Position numbers and translations under genes: made by a program | DNA from: Taudactylus pleione | Taxonomy: Eukaryota > Chordata > Amphibia > Anura > Myobatrachidae | Length of the DNA: 64,000 nucleotides | Assembly (NCBI GenBank): GCA_031769625.1 | Contig: JAUIMM010002348.1 | Coordinates: forward strand, 27,056-91,055 | Direction: 5' to 3' | Part shown: in pieces, positions 42,322 to 55,700 of the stretch | Numbering within the stretch: position 1 is the first letter of the stretch | Layout: each line of letters begins with the position of its first letter | The notes under the pieces: model-generated | What the model was told of the DNA's origin: nothing | Databases searched by the model: none | The model's input: the letters and a program-made list of their open reading frames with translations, nothing else

Positions 42322-45300
42322 CTGAAAGAAACCAAAGTCAAGTAATCATTATCACGAGATATAGGTCGCTTCCAGGTATTTTCAAATCAGAGGCCCTGCG
42401 CATTTTCAAGAAATCACACACTACAATTATCGGGGCGTTTAGTGGATATCGGGTGGGTCGCTCCGATAATTGCATTCTAGGGTGTAGAAGTTAATTTTAT
42501 TTATTTTAAGTAAAAAAAAAAAAAAGTATCAAAATCTGCACTAATGGTTGTTTTGATGCCATCTAGTGGTCAATGTTAGAAAATGCCAAGTCCAGACAAG
42601 AGATAACAGGCCTGATTCATTACGGATTGCAATATTGCGCACTCATGCATGCAGTTCAACTGCGATAACATGCAAATCCATTGCAATCGCAATGCAAACT
42701 CAGCACTATATAAGGACGCCAACTTTACATTGCACACATGCGTAATACTTAGCAGAATAGCGAAACCATCGGTACAATCGAGTACCATCGCAGACTCATG
42801 CACATTTGAACAAGCCCTGACCTTACTCAGAAATTGCTAACAACCACGCACACTTTGAGACCATGTATGGTAATGGACAATTTATGCACGCCCCTGCAAC
42901 GGCGTGCGAACTGGCACACCTGCGTTTCCCTGACCACCACCCCCAGTCACCACCCAGAAACGGTGCTTCCTGTCAGTCTGCGTAGCCTCTGCGATCGCAG
43001 TCCCGATCACAAAAGCTAGTTTGCGCACTGCAAAGCATATGCATGCGCGGACGCAACAATCAGGCGACTGCGTGCGTAATCGCCGTTGCGTACGGTAATG
43101 AATCAGGCCCAATGTTGGGTTTGTATCATGGAGATGACCAATCCAAGCGCATTCCTTATCTGAAACCCCTAATCCTGGTTTCCCCGGTTAAAATTTTTTA
43201 ATTCTGTTACCTACACATCTCAATTCATATGTTCAGACAATAGTAGCCGTTTAGCATGTATGGTACACAATACACGTACAGGACCAGAAAGCCGTTTAGC
43301 ATGTATGGTATACAATACACGTGCAGGACCAGATAGCAGTTTAGCATGTATGGTATACAATACACGTGCAGGACCAGATAGCAGTTTAGCATGTATGGTA
43401 TACAATACACGTGCAGGACCAGATAGCTGTTTAACATGTATGGTATACGATACACGTGCAGGATCAGATAGCAGTTTAGCATGTATGGTATACAATACAC
43501 GTGAAGGACCAGATAGCATTTTAGCAGGTATGGTATACAATACACGTGCAAGACCAGATAGTTTAGCATGTATGGTATACAATACACGTGCAGGACCAGA
43601 TAGCCATTTAGCATGTATGGTGTACAATACACGTGCAGGACCAGATAGCCATTTAGTATGCATGGTGTACAATACACGTGCAGGACCATATAGCCATTTA
43701 GCATGTATGGTATACAATACACTTGCAGGACCAGATAGCAGTTTAGCATGTATGGTATACAATACACGTGCAGGACCAGATAGCAGTTTAGCATGTATGG
43801 CATACAATACACTTGCAGGATCAGATAGCCGTTTAGCATGTATGGTGTACAATACACGTGCAGGACCAGATAGCAGTTTAGCATGTATGGCATTCAATAC
43901 ACGTGCAGGACCAGATAGCAGTTTAGCATGTATGGTATACAATACACGTGCAGGACCAGATTTTGGGAGTAGCCTCAGTCACATTCATTTCATCCTTGAC
44001 CCTTCTCTCACTGGTTGTGAGCCACAGAAAGAGTACAGGGTGGGACACACTCCCACCTATAATGGTAGGACCATTTACCATGTATATAATTTAAAAGACT
44101 ATTTCTGTGCAAACTATCACTCATTAACGTGTGGAGGCAGCTAGGTTACAACTATTTATTTTATGTACTTCCCACCAGTGTTCCTCTCACGGCCAGGTCT
44201 GTTACGCATTATTTTATGTACTTCCCACCAGTGTTCCTCTCACGGCCAGGTCTTTTACACATTATTTTATGTACTTCCCACCAGTGTTCCTCTCACGGCC
44301 AGGTCTGTTACGCATTATTTTATGTACTACCCACCAGTGTTCCTCTCACGGCCAGGTATGTTACGCATTATTTTATGTACTTCCCACCAGTGTTCCTCTC
44401 ACGGCCAGGTCTGTTACGCATTATTTTATGTACTTCCCACCAGTGTCCCTCTCACGGCCAGGTCTGTTACGCATTATTTTATGTACTTCCCACCAGTGTT
44501 CCTCTCACGGCCAGGTCTGTTACACATTATTCTATGTACTTCCCACCAGTGTTCCTCTCACGGCCAGGTCTGTTACACATTATTTTATGTACTTCCCACC
44601 AGTGTTCCTCTCACGGCCAGGTCTGTTACACATTATTTTATGTACTTCCCACCAGTGTTCCTCTCACGGCCAGGTCTGTTACGTATGCACAGCAACCCAA
44701 CAAAATATAGAGCTCCCTTGCTCAGGGACGAATAACTAATACGCCATTTGATACAATGATCTCTCAGCATTTGGCGCTTTCTCACCCGTAGGGCAGCCGA
44801 TAAACTCTGGATGACGAAGACGACGGGAATTCCAGCATTTTTAATGGCCTCCACAGCTTCATCGTGTCTGGTTTCTCTCAGATCTACACCCGACACCTGG
44901 AAATTATATTCAGAGGCAAATTATACACCTCAAATACAGGTTCTGTGTCACTATTCTATCATAGGAAACATTTTTAACAACTGAAACACATAATCAGTTT
45001 TATTGCAAATTTAGTAATGTACAAATTAGTACCAACATTTAAAACAATGCAACTGGAAGGGGGGAATGATCTACATAATGGCCAGACAGGGAGTACAATA
45101 ATAAAATGCAATAATTCTAGATACCATAGCTTAAACTAATATTTAAATTCACTAGTTGATAACGAAGGCAGAGGTTTTACGGTACTCTGTGTTCGTGGGA
45201 TGCAATTCCCACACTTGTCTGGGGTAAAAGAATGGTGAGAATGGTAACATGATGGTAACAGGATGGTTGTAATGGTAACAGAATGGGTAAAATGGTAACA

Positions 45301-48300
45301 GAATAGTTAGATTGGTAACAGAATGGTTAGAATGGTAACAGAATGGTGAGAATGGTAACAGAATGGTTAGATTGGTAACAGAATGGTGAGACTGGTAACA
45401 GAATGGTTAGAATGGTAACAGAATGGTTAGAATGGTAACAGAATGGTTAGAATGGTAACAGAATGGTTAGCACCTGTAAGTAACACCAGCGGCGATAGAG
45501 GCAGATAATTTATGTAATTGCAACTATTATCCAACAACTTGGTTACCTCTCCTACGGTCTCTGCTATGACTATGCTAAATGCTAACAATACAATTATGTC
45601 ATACAGAAGATTATGGAGATCGTCACAAATATTGGGGGTTGCAAAAAAAAGCTTTGAAGGGCCGCAGCAGACTAAAAGAGCCCTGTATCAGAACATAAGT
45701 CATCCGACAGGTCCTTATACTCCTGGCAAGAGACACATGAAGAACATTGAACCTGGTAAACGTCTCAATTGACATATGTAATACTTTAATATTTACAGAT
45801 ATTTTCAAACTTCGCTGCTAAGCAGATGCATGTAACCACACCCTATAGAGTCCTGCACTACACGATTAAGCTTCCTTGCAATGCAAGATGCTACCTAAAT
45901 GAAGTTTGTATATTCATCATATTCTAAAAGGTCCTCCCACAAGTCAAAAATATATTGTTGGGTTATTGGGCTTCGCTTCTGACTAATTTTTCCCTATTGT
46001 TTGTGCGCACTTGTGTGCCTATGGTCGGGGGATTAGATCATAGGCTCCACAAATTGTACTGTACAAATGGTTAGATTGAAAAATACAGAAACTGTACAGG
46101 AACAAATCTTTAAAGCCTTGAAACTTAGGGTAAGTTGGTAACTATGCCATGGAAGTCCCAGGGGTGAGGAACCGGTAGGCGTCCAGCTCAGTGGAATAAG
46201 ACGGGAAGGCGACGTCACCAGGAGGAACAAAATTTACAGAACTGTTCCACAAACTATTAGTCCCATGGTGCATTTACAGTGCATCCGGAAAGTATTCACC
46301 ACGCTTCACTTTTTCCACATTTTGTTACATTACAGCCTTATTCTAAAATGGAATAAATTCATTTTTGTCCTCAAAATTCTACACACAATACCCCATAATG
46401 ACAACATGTAAAAAGTTTTTCGAGATTTTTGCAAATTTATTTCAAATAAAAAAAACTAAGAAATCACATGTACATAAGTATTCACAACCATTGCTCAATA
46501 CTTTGTTGATGCACCTTTGGTAGCAATTACAGCCTCAAGTCTTTTTTGAATATGATGCCGCAAGCTTGGCAACCTAACTTTGGGCAGTTTCGCCCATTCC
46601 TCTTTGCAGCACCTCTCAAGCTCCATCAGGTTGGATGGGAAGCGTCAGTGCACAGCCATTTTCAGATCTCTCCAGAGATGTTCAATCGGATTCAAGTCTG
46701 GGCTCTGGATGGGCCACTCAAGGACATTCACAGAGTTGTCCTGAAGCCACTCCTTTGATATCTTGGCTGTGTGCTTAGGGTCGTTGTCCTGCTGAAAGAT
46801 GAATCGTCGTCCCAGTCTGAGGTCAAGAGCGCTCTGAAGCAGGTTTTCATCCAGGATGTCTCTGTACATTGCTGCATTCATCTTTCCCTCTATCCTGACT
46901 AGTCTCCGAGTTCCTGCTGCTGAAAAACATCCCCACAGCATGATGCTGCCACCACCATCCTTCACTGTAGTGATGGTATTGGCCTGGAGATGAGCAGTGC
47001 CTGGTTTCCTCCAAACATAACGCCTGGCATTCATGCCAAAGAGTACAATCTTTGTGTCTCATGGTCTGAGAGTCCTTCAGGTGCATTTTGGCAAACTCCA
47101 GGCGGGCTGCCATGTGCTTTTTACTAAGGAGTGGCTTCCGTCTGGCCACTCTACCATGTAAGCCTGATTGGTGGATTGCTGCAGAGATGGTTGTCCTTCT
47201 GGAAGGTTCTCCTCTCTCCATAGAGGAATGCTGTAGCTCTGACAGAGTGACCATCGGGTTCTTGGTCACCTCCCTGACTAGGGAGGTGACCAAGATCCCC
47301 CGATCCCCCGATCGCTCAGTTTAGACGACCGGCCAACTATAGGAAGAGTTCTTGTGGCTCCGAACTTCTTCTTTTTATGGATGATGGAGGCCACTGCTCA
47401 TTGGGACCTTCAAAGCAGCAAATATTTTTCTGTACCCTTCCCCAGATTTTTGCCTCGAGACAATCCTGTCTCGGAGGTCTACAGACAATTCCTTGGACTT
47501 CATGCTTGGTTTGTGCTCTGACATGCACTGTCAAGTGTGGGACCTTATATAGACAGGTGTATGCCTTTCAAAATCATGTCCAATCAACTGAATTTACCAC
47601 AGGTGGACTCCAATTAAGCTGTAGGAACATCTCAAGGATGATCAGTGGAAACAGGGTGCACTTGAGCTCAATTTTGAGCTTCATGGCAAAGGCTGTGAAT
47701 ACTTATGTACATGTGATTTCTTATGGAGCATACACATGGTCAGATTTGTCAGATCTGTCAGATGAACGATTGAACGATTTTTGACCGCATTAAAATGAAT
47801 GGAATCGTCCAAGTCTGACTGCAAACACATCAGATGTCAGATATAGTTATCTGACCATCGGGAACGCGCATCATTCAAATCGTTCATCTGACAGATATGT
47901 CAGATTTTCCTTCAGATATGACCGATTGAACGATTTTTTAAATCATTATCGTTCAGATCTGAAGAAAAGTCTGACCGTGTGTATGCTCCATCAGTGTTTT
48001 TTTTTTAATGAAATTTGCAAAAAAATCTCAAAAAAACTTATTGCACGTTGTCATTATGGGGTATTGTGTGTAGAATTTTGAGGACAAAAATTAATTTATT
48101 CCATTTTGGGATAAGGGTGAACATAACAAAATGTGGAAAAAGTGAAGCGTTGTGAATACTTTCCGGATGAACTGTAGCTGTAAGTTTTGAACATTTCAAT
48201 TTTGGAATTTACTCTTAAATTCTCCTATTCCCAATCCAACCACATCACCCGGTAGAATGAAATGATCGTGGCAGTTCTGCAAACCATACTGCAAATTTAC

Positions 48301-51300
48301 AAATACAGTGCAGAATTGAAAAGGAAAAAGCTGGATAATGGGGCAATTCAATTAGCGGCCTGGCCGTGAAGTGCTGTCCAGGAAAGTTACATCGCGACCA
48401 GCAACATCGCTAGTTTCTCCTTGCACCCCATAGAAAACTAGCGATGCTCAGCCTACCCTAATAGGCAAATAGGAGCGCAGCCAAACATTGCGGGATGTGT
48501 ACAGCGGCACAGCGTCTCCAATTCAATTGGTCGGTAAGACTGTATTGTTTGTATTTGCTATTACACTTACTTCTAGAATTTTATCTCCAGTCTTCAAGGC
48601 ATTGGTTCTCCCCGCGGGACTGTCTTCCAGGACCTGCTTAATAAAAATCCCTTTCAGCTCCTCCCCATTTTTGAGGCGTTTTATAACGGTTTGCCCACCA
48701 ACAATGCTGATTCCAAGGGAAACTTCAGGCTCTCTCCAAATTTCTACCCTGAAAGGAGATCAGAAAACAGGAGATGGTTGGACAACAGTAATGCAGTTAT
48801 TGGAAGTGGTTAAAGACAGGGACGCACACTGACAGCTATGACATACACACGTGGGGCGCTCCAGTGGCTGAATGTTGGGGTCTCCTCTCCTTCCCCTTCT
48901 TCCCGTTCAGGTAGTTTCCTATAGATAGAATAAAAGTGACAAATGTAATACAGAGTACAAGACAGCAGTGCATCTTACTGCAAATACCATTACTGCCATG
49001 CAAGTACCATGTACCAGTACATCCATGCCCTGCACCTGGGGCGAAGCTGGGAAGATAGAGAGCACTGGGCATCACAGGAATTTTTTGAAGTGGCCACTAA
49101 CTGACTTCCATCGTTTTGTGCTGTTCTGCATAGCACGGCTATAGGCTACATGAGCTATCGTATACTACTGGAAAAGAAGGATACAACCGTATATACTCGA
49201 GTATAAGCCGACTTTTTCAGCACATTTTTTGTGCTGAAAAAGTACCCCCTCGGCTTATACTCGAGTGAAGTGTAGCGCTGACCGGACGGAGTTCGGTAAG
49301 TGCTACACACTGCCAAACACACAGCCGCCGGAGCCGGCAGCTGCGTGTTTGGTGTAATCAGCAGCGGCTGAGAGTCTGTCAGACTCTCAGTGGCTGCTGC
49401 TGCTCCCACTGCGGGAGCCATCTTCCGGCTCTCGCAGTGGGTAATGGGAGACACGTCGTCATGACGACGTCTCTACCATGCAAAGCGGCCGGAGGAGTGG
49501 ATAGCGGCGGGACCAGGAGTGGGAGTTTCAGGTAAGTGATTTTTTTTTTTAATTCTTATCACGTCTCTCTCTATTGGGGGAGGACTACAGGGGGCACTAC
49601 CAGGGGGCGTTTACTACAGGGGGCACTACCAGGGGGCGATTACTACAGGGGGCACTACAAGGGGGCGATTACTACAGGGGACACTACCAGGGGGCGATTA
49701 CTACAGGGGGCACTAAAAGGGGGGATTACCACTGGGGGCACTACAAGGCTACAAGGGGGGGATTACTACAGGGGGCACTATAAGGGGTGATTACCACTGG
49801 GGGTACTGCCAGGGGGGGATTACTACTGGGGGCACTAAAAGGGGGGGATTACCACTGGAGGCACTGAAAGGGGGGATTACTACTGGGTGCACTACCAGGA
49901 GGGATTACTACTGGGGGCACAACCAGGGGGAATTACTATAGGGGGCACTACCAGCTGTTGCCATTTCCCACACTAGGCTTATACTCGAGTCAATAAGTTT
50001 TCCCAGTTTTTTGGGGTAAAAGTAGGTACCTCGGCTTATATTCGGGTCGGCTTATACTCGGCGTATATACGGTAATACAACATTAAAGGCACTGTACCAT
50101 CATTAACGTAATGTCCAGACAAGTTATTATCCTGCTTTAAAGAGACACAGAGGAGAACACATTTGGTGCTTCTTACAAAGTTCGTACAGTGAATATAATG
50201 GAGAAAATAACTTCATATTAACTGCTGGCTCGTAAAATAAGTTATTAGACTTCCAATGAAAACCTGGGAAGAGTAACTGTGCAGCCTTTGGCTAATCACT
50301 ATTGGTACCTGCGATATGGGACCGTTAAAGTGCCCCCCCTTCGTCTACACACAGTGAAGACCGACAATTTTGGGGCAATATTCATCACCGAGGCAATAGG
50401 CAAAAAAGTGCCTTGTGCCTCAGTGATGTCACTGATCATTAGGAAATAGCTAAATCAAATATGGGCTCTTCATGCAAAATGTTCCAGGCGCCCTGCAAGT
50501 GTGTAAGCGACATTAAAAAATGCACAGTACAGGCAACATTATTAACCATGACAAGGAATTAACGCTGCTACTACAGAAAAAAAAACTTCCAAAATACTAA
50601 CAGGAAGCAAAATTACAACAAAACTCTACATCTATCTATGTTAAACAAAATTGAATCAAAGACGCAGTCTCACAGCTTTAACATTTAATGCGATCATGCC
50701 CAATATATTATTAAGTGTGACACCTACTGTATTTGCCTGAATGTATAACCGTTTATTAGATATCTAGATAGAGCCAGGAGCAATACAGGTTGAGTCTCCC
50801 ATATCCAAAATGCTTGGGACCAGGGGTATTTTGGATATCGGAACATTCTGTATTTTGGAATAATTGCATGCCATATTAAAATATCTTAGCTATAGGGCCC
50901 AAATCTAAACACAGAATGCATTTATGATTTATATACACCTTATACACACAGCCTGAAGGTCATTTTATACCATATTTTCAATAATTTTGTGGCTCAAACA
51001 AAGTTTGTGTACATACATGAAATTTATTTATGTGTCATATACACCTTATACACACAGCCTATTGGTCAATTTATACTTTATTTTTAATAATTTTGTGCCT
51101 TAAACAAAGTTTGTGTGCATTGAACCATCAAAAATCAAAGTTTTCACTATCTCAGTCATGCTTAAAATATTCCGTATTTCGGAATATTTGGATATGGGAT
51201 ACTCAGCCTGTATCAGAAATGCATTCTAGAGAAGGCAAGGCAGACAGCACCACCTAGAGGAGACTAAAGAGCCAACAAATTACAACTAAGGCCCGTATTC

Positions 51301-52726
51301 AATTTGAGGCGAAAAGTCCAGACTTTTCGCCTGCTGGACTTTTCGCCTCCTTCACCTGTTTTCCAGGCAGAAAAGTATTGCGCGCGTGCCCACTATTCCC
51401 CGTATTCAAAGGACGTGAAAACGAGACCTGGCAAAACTGGGAGCGGCAAAAAAAATGGGAATTTTCGGGAAAACATCCTTGGACCCACCTAAAGATGAAG
51501 ACATGGGGGTTCACTATGGGTACCCCCGTTTTTGCCTGCTGAAGGGAAGTCGGGTTTTTAAATAGCCGCGGCAGGTGCATAAATGCGGCTTTGAAGAAGG
51601 TGATACAGAAGAGGATTTAGCAATTTTTTGGGGGGAAAAAATAACTATGCCCATCAAATTTGGGGTACATGAAAATGGGTGCAAGCATATTTTTAACTCC
51701 CTAAAATGATTTTTTAAACATTCTTCAATAATATACCTGCCGCTACCACCCGCAATGCAGAAAACACCTTCCGCATGTAAGGGAACCCCTGTGGATTTAT
51801 TATCGCTATTTTAGAAGTGTGTTCCCTATTTTTTTACAACCAAAATTAAAACTTCATTTTTTGGGGTGCCCCTTTTTTTTTTTTTTTACATACATTAATT
51901 TGAGGGGCCATTCCCAGTGGTGCAGGCTATTTTTTTTTTAAAGCCTGCACCCCTAAACCCCAATTCTGCACTTTTTTTCACCAGCTAAAGGAAGGAGAAA
52001 ACTTATCCCTGTTTTTTTACAAAGACTTTTCGCACCTATGAAAAGTCTTTGAAATTGAATACAGGGATAATGCAAACAGGCGAAAATGATAACGGGTTTT
52101 CGCCTCAAATTGAATATGGCCCTAAATGTGCAACTTTTTAAAAAAAATGTTTCATTTCAGTAACTCTCCAATAGTCATTTTGCTGCAAATGGAGTACCCT
52201 CATTTTAAAGTAGGTGGACAAAGATTGGTACAGTAATTTTAATAAAGGAAATTCTGTTTGAACTAATAATGATGCACAGTGATTCAGTAAAAGTTGATGC
52301 AGTAATGTAGGGAGGAAAAATAAAGATTACACTGAAAGGATGAATAGTTAACGTGCCCTATTTATACCAACTGTGCATACTGTACTTAGGGGCAGATTAA
52401 TACTACATCACGCCATAGACCTAAAGCCAAATATTTATTTTATGCCTGATAACCCCCTACTTTACACCATTTATTCTGTATGACGCACAATAAGCCTCAT
52501 GCTTCCAGTATTTGCTGCTGCATCTCCCCAAGTTCATTGTAATATTCTGCACACCAAGATCATTTACATTACTCTGGCAGTCTGAATGGGTCCGGACATT
52601 GTGTACAGCAAGTTCCACTGACAGGCGTCACTTGGAGACGTGTTGGGGGTGCTGTCCCTCCAGGAAGGCACCTGAGCAGGATATTCATTTGGATACGTGA
52701 GTGCCGGGGTTTGCCAAAAAGTCTAT

Positions 52727-52762
<36 letters not shown>

Positions 52763-55700
52763 AAAATTATCGGCACTCACCAGGTAAAGAGGCATAGAAA
52801 GGTTTAATTTACCATTAAAACAATAAGGTGCATAAGATCAGTCGACGTTTCGATCCCATTTAAGGATCTTTATCGAGACATAACAGCAGTTCCCAATAGC
52901 AAGACAGCCAAGTGCAAAGTCTATATATAATATATTTTTATATATATACATATCTTGGAGCTGTGGCTGTACATTGTTGATATGTCTGATTGTCGCTATC
53001 GTTGATATGTGCTATTGGCTTGAAAAAGGTCTGGATATGACCGAAACGTCGCTATGCTATTTCAACTTTTTGATAATATTGGAAAAAATCATCTTTTTGC
53101 TACATCTGACTGGTGAGTGCCTCCATTGGGATATAGATATATATATACACACACACATATATACACATATATATACACACATATACATATATACACACAT
53201 ATACATATATACACACACACACCTGTGAATGTTCAATGCAGCTCTTTATCACAAATATACATTTAAATTCCGGCAGGACCATTGTACGCGGACCCAAAAA
53301 GGGATGGGGCTTCAGAGGGTGGGTGTGGCTATTGTGCACTAGGGTGAATAAGAGGCACAGACAGTGTAATGGTTAGCGTTACTGCCTCACAGCACTGAGG
53401 TCATGGGTTTGATTCCCACTACAGCCCTAACTGTGTGGAGTTTGTATATTCTCCCTGTGCTTGTCTGGGTTTCCTCCGGGTACTCTGCTTTCCTCCCACA
53501 TTCCAAAAATATACTGGTAGGTTAATTGGTTCCCAACAAAAAATTAATCCTAGTGTGTATATGTGTGTGTACATGTGATAGGGAAAATAGAGTGTAAGCT
53601 CCACTGGGGCTGGAAATAAATAAATAAATGAAATAAATAAATAAATGGTTTCCACAGATTATTTTGTCCTGATTTCTCCTGGATAAATGTTAGGAAGTAT
53701 GACATAAGGCAAGCTGTACCTTCGGTAGGGATTTCCATTGAATGCAATAGTGAGGGGGTATATTGTGCTTGTGTGGGCGCTTCCAGGGTCAGAGCAAGCC
53801 TAAACTATGACTGTGATGAGTATCCCTAGTATAAAACTCACAGGAAGGTCAATACTGGCAATGAAAGGGTGTCATCCCATTGAGTGCTCTGCCATCAATA
53901 GCTGAAGGTTTTGAACTATAGTCGGACAACAATTTATGGCTGAAACATCAATAGTTCGCAGCCACGCATGCGCAAGCCTCTGAAACCAATGGTAAAACTA
54001 GGGGTGTTAAAATGGTAATTGAAGGCTCCATAGCAAGAGTTTGTAAGGGGCCCTTTGTACCACCCAATGGTGAAAAATATATAACACACTTAACTTTGAG
54101 AAGGAAGATGAGCCCCCCTCAGCTCTGGGCCCCACTGCAGCTGCATCCTTTACACCTATGGTAGTTACGCCCATGGGTAAAACCATCTACCTTTGCCAGC
54201 TAACCATTGATGGTCAACCCTAATTTTTGCCACCTACATAGGAGACCCATGGGATTTCAGGTACCTTTACCATAAGGGTCTTGTGTTATTATTTATGGTC
54301 CAATTCCAGAATTTAAGCAAAGGCTTTGTTCTGTCTCTTTCTGTGTGATCGATCAGGATCTACGAGATCTGCTTCACTTTCCTGCCAGCCCTGATTATCA
54401 CCTTCACCAGTCCACTATCTGCTCCCAAGGGAGATTACTACAATAGGGGCTAGAACAGGGCAGCCAGTCCGCTAATAAACTGCACTAGAAAAACATTGGC
54501 CCTCATTCAGAGGCGGTCGCAAGAAGCGATCGCTCTCTCTGAATGAGGGCGGCCGCTTCCTTTTTTTTTTAGTGTGGCCTCCTGGTCGCTAGCTAAGCTG
54601 TGGGTTACCACCCACAGCTTAGCAACCGACCAGGGTGATGGTCGCGATGGTGAACACCATCGCGACCTGCAACGAGACCCTAAGGTTGGGTCTTGGCAAA
54701 CGCAAGCCCCAGGGAGCTTCCTGCTCTGATTGAGGTCAGTGCGGCCGCCCACAAAACGGCAGGAGTTCCTTAAGGAACGCCTCCATTTGTGAAATAACCC
54801 CTCGCCCCCAAAAAACAGGGTGAGCTGTCGATCAACATCGACAGCCGCCCCTTTTGTAGAGAGCTCCGGAGTGAGAGAGATTCTCTCTCGCTCCGGGGCT
54901 TGCGCACGCACAGCGCAGCACATGCTGCGCATGCGCAGGGCTAACCATCGACCAGGTTGCGAGCGCATCGGCGCTTGCGACCGGGTCTGAATGAGACCCA
55001 TTGTTTCTTATTGTCAATAACAACTTTTTTTTTTTTTTCAACAGTTTCCAAAATTGGCCCCTACAGTGTATCACCGGTATAGGGGCATATTCAATTAGAT
55101 GCAAAAAGTCCCGTACTTTTCGCTGACATCACTGGTTTTCAGTGCGAAGAAGTATCGTGCTCGTCCCCGTTTATCCCCGTAATCAAAAAGAAATCAGCGA
55201 AAACGGGACCCGGCGAAACTGTAACATGCGAAAAGTGCTGTCAGATTTGGGGAAATCAGCCTGACACCCCCAAAAGATGCATCGACATTGGGGATCACTA
55301 TAGATACCCCTGAATAGCTCTGCTGAAGGTATTTGGGGTTCTTAAATGGTCTCAATAGCTGCTATTTAGTGTCTTTGCATTAGTGGTGAAGAAAATTATT
55401 TAGCAGGTTTTTTTGGTGAAAATAAGTAGTCCCAGCAAATTTGGGGTACATGAAAACGGGTGCTAGCATATTTTAAAGTTGCTAAAGTGAACTTTTAATA
55501 AACGTAAAAAATCCACCTGCCGCGACCACCTGCAAACTTAAGAACACCTGGGGCATACTTGGGGACCCCCTGGAGTCTATTTTGCTAGTTATTAAGTTTG
55601 TAACTCAACTTTGGACTTTTTCGCCCCCAAAATGAAAACACTTTTTTGGGGTGATCTAAAGTATTTTTTAAACTTTTTTTACGCAGTTTACCTTTGGGGG

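Larger units (their letters stand above)
46277..48174 (-). mobile_element. Tc1-like transposon, inactive, carrying a nested MITE
   Basis: Inverted ends CAGTGCATCCGGAAAGTATT and AATACTTTCCGGATGAACTG are flanked by TA on both sides. The transposase lies on -. Length 1.9 kb, of which about 0.28 kb (47727-47992) is a nested MITE, leaving the usual ~1.6 kb. Inner copies of the 'ATGACAA...TGTAAAAAG' and 'TTTTGAGGACAAAAAT' blocks show the extended inverted repeats. Confidence 0.9.

Noticed and set aside
43245..43965. Long repetitive proteins on both strands (240 and 294 codons)
   Set aside because: They arise because the minisatellite period is 45 bp. No splice sites, start context or known family; frames on opposite strands cannot both be real.
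43245..44690. CRISPR-like array
   Set aside because: Repeats are contiguous tandem units without unique spacers, in a eukaryotic genome.
44129..44739. Three overlapping ~190-200-codon frames on +
   Set aside because: A 53-bp repeat without stops rotates through all frames; artefact.
49536..49790. Gly-Thr-rich frames '[15 protein letters not shown]'
   Set aside because: Product of the 29-bp minisatellite inside a MITE.
53360..53430. tRNA gene
   Set aside because: A- and B-box-like motifs belong to a SINE head; no closed acceptor stem was seen and a SINE core follows.
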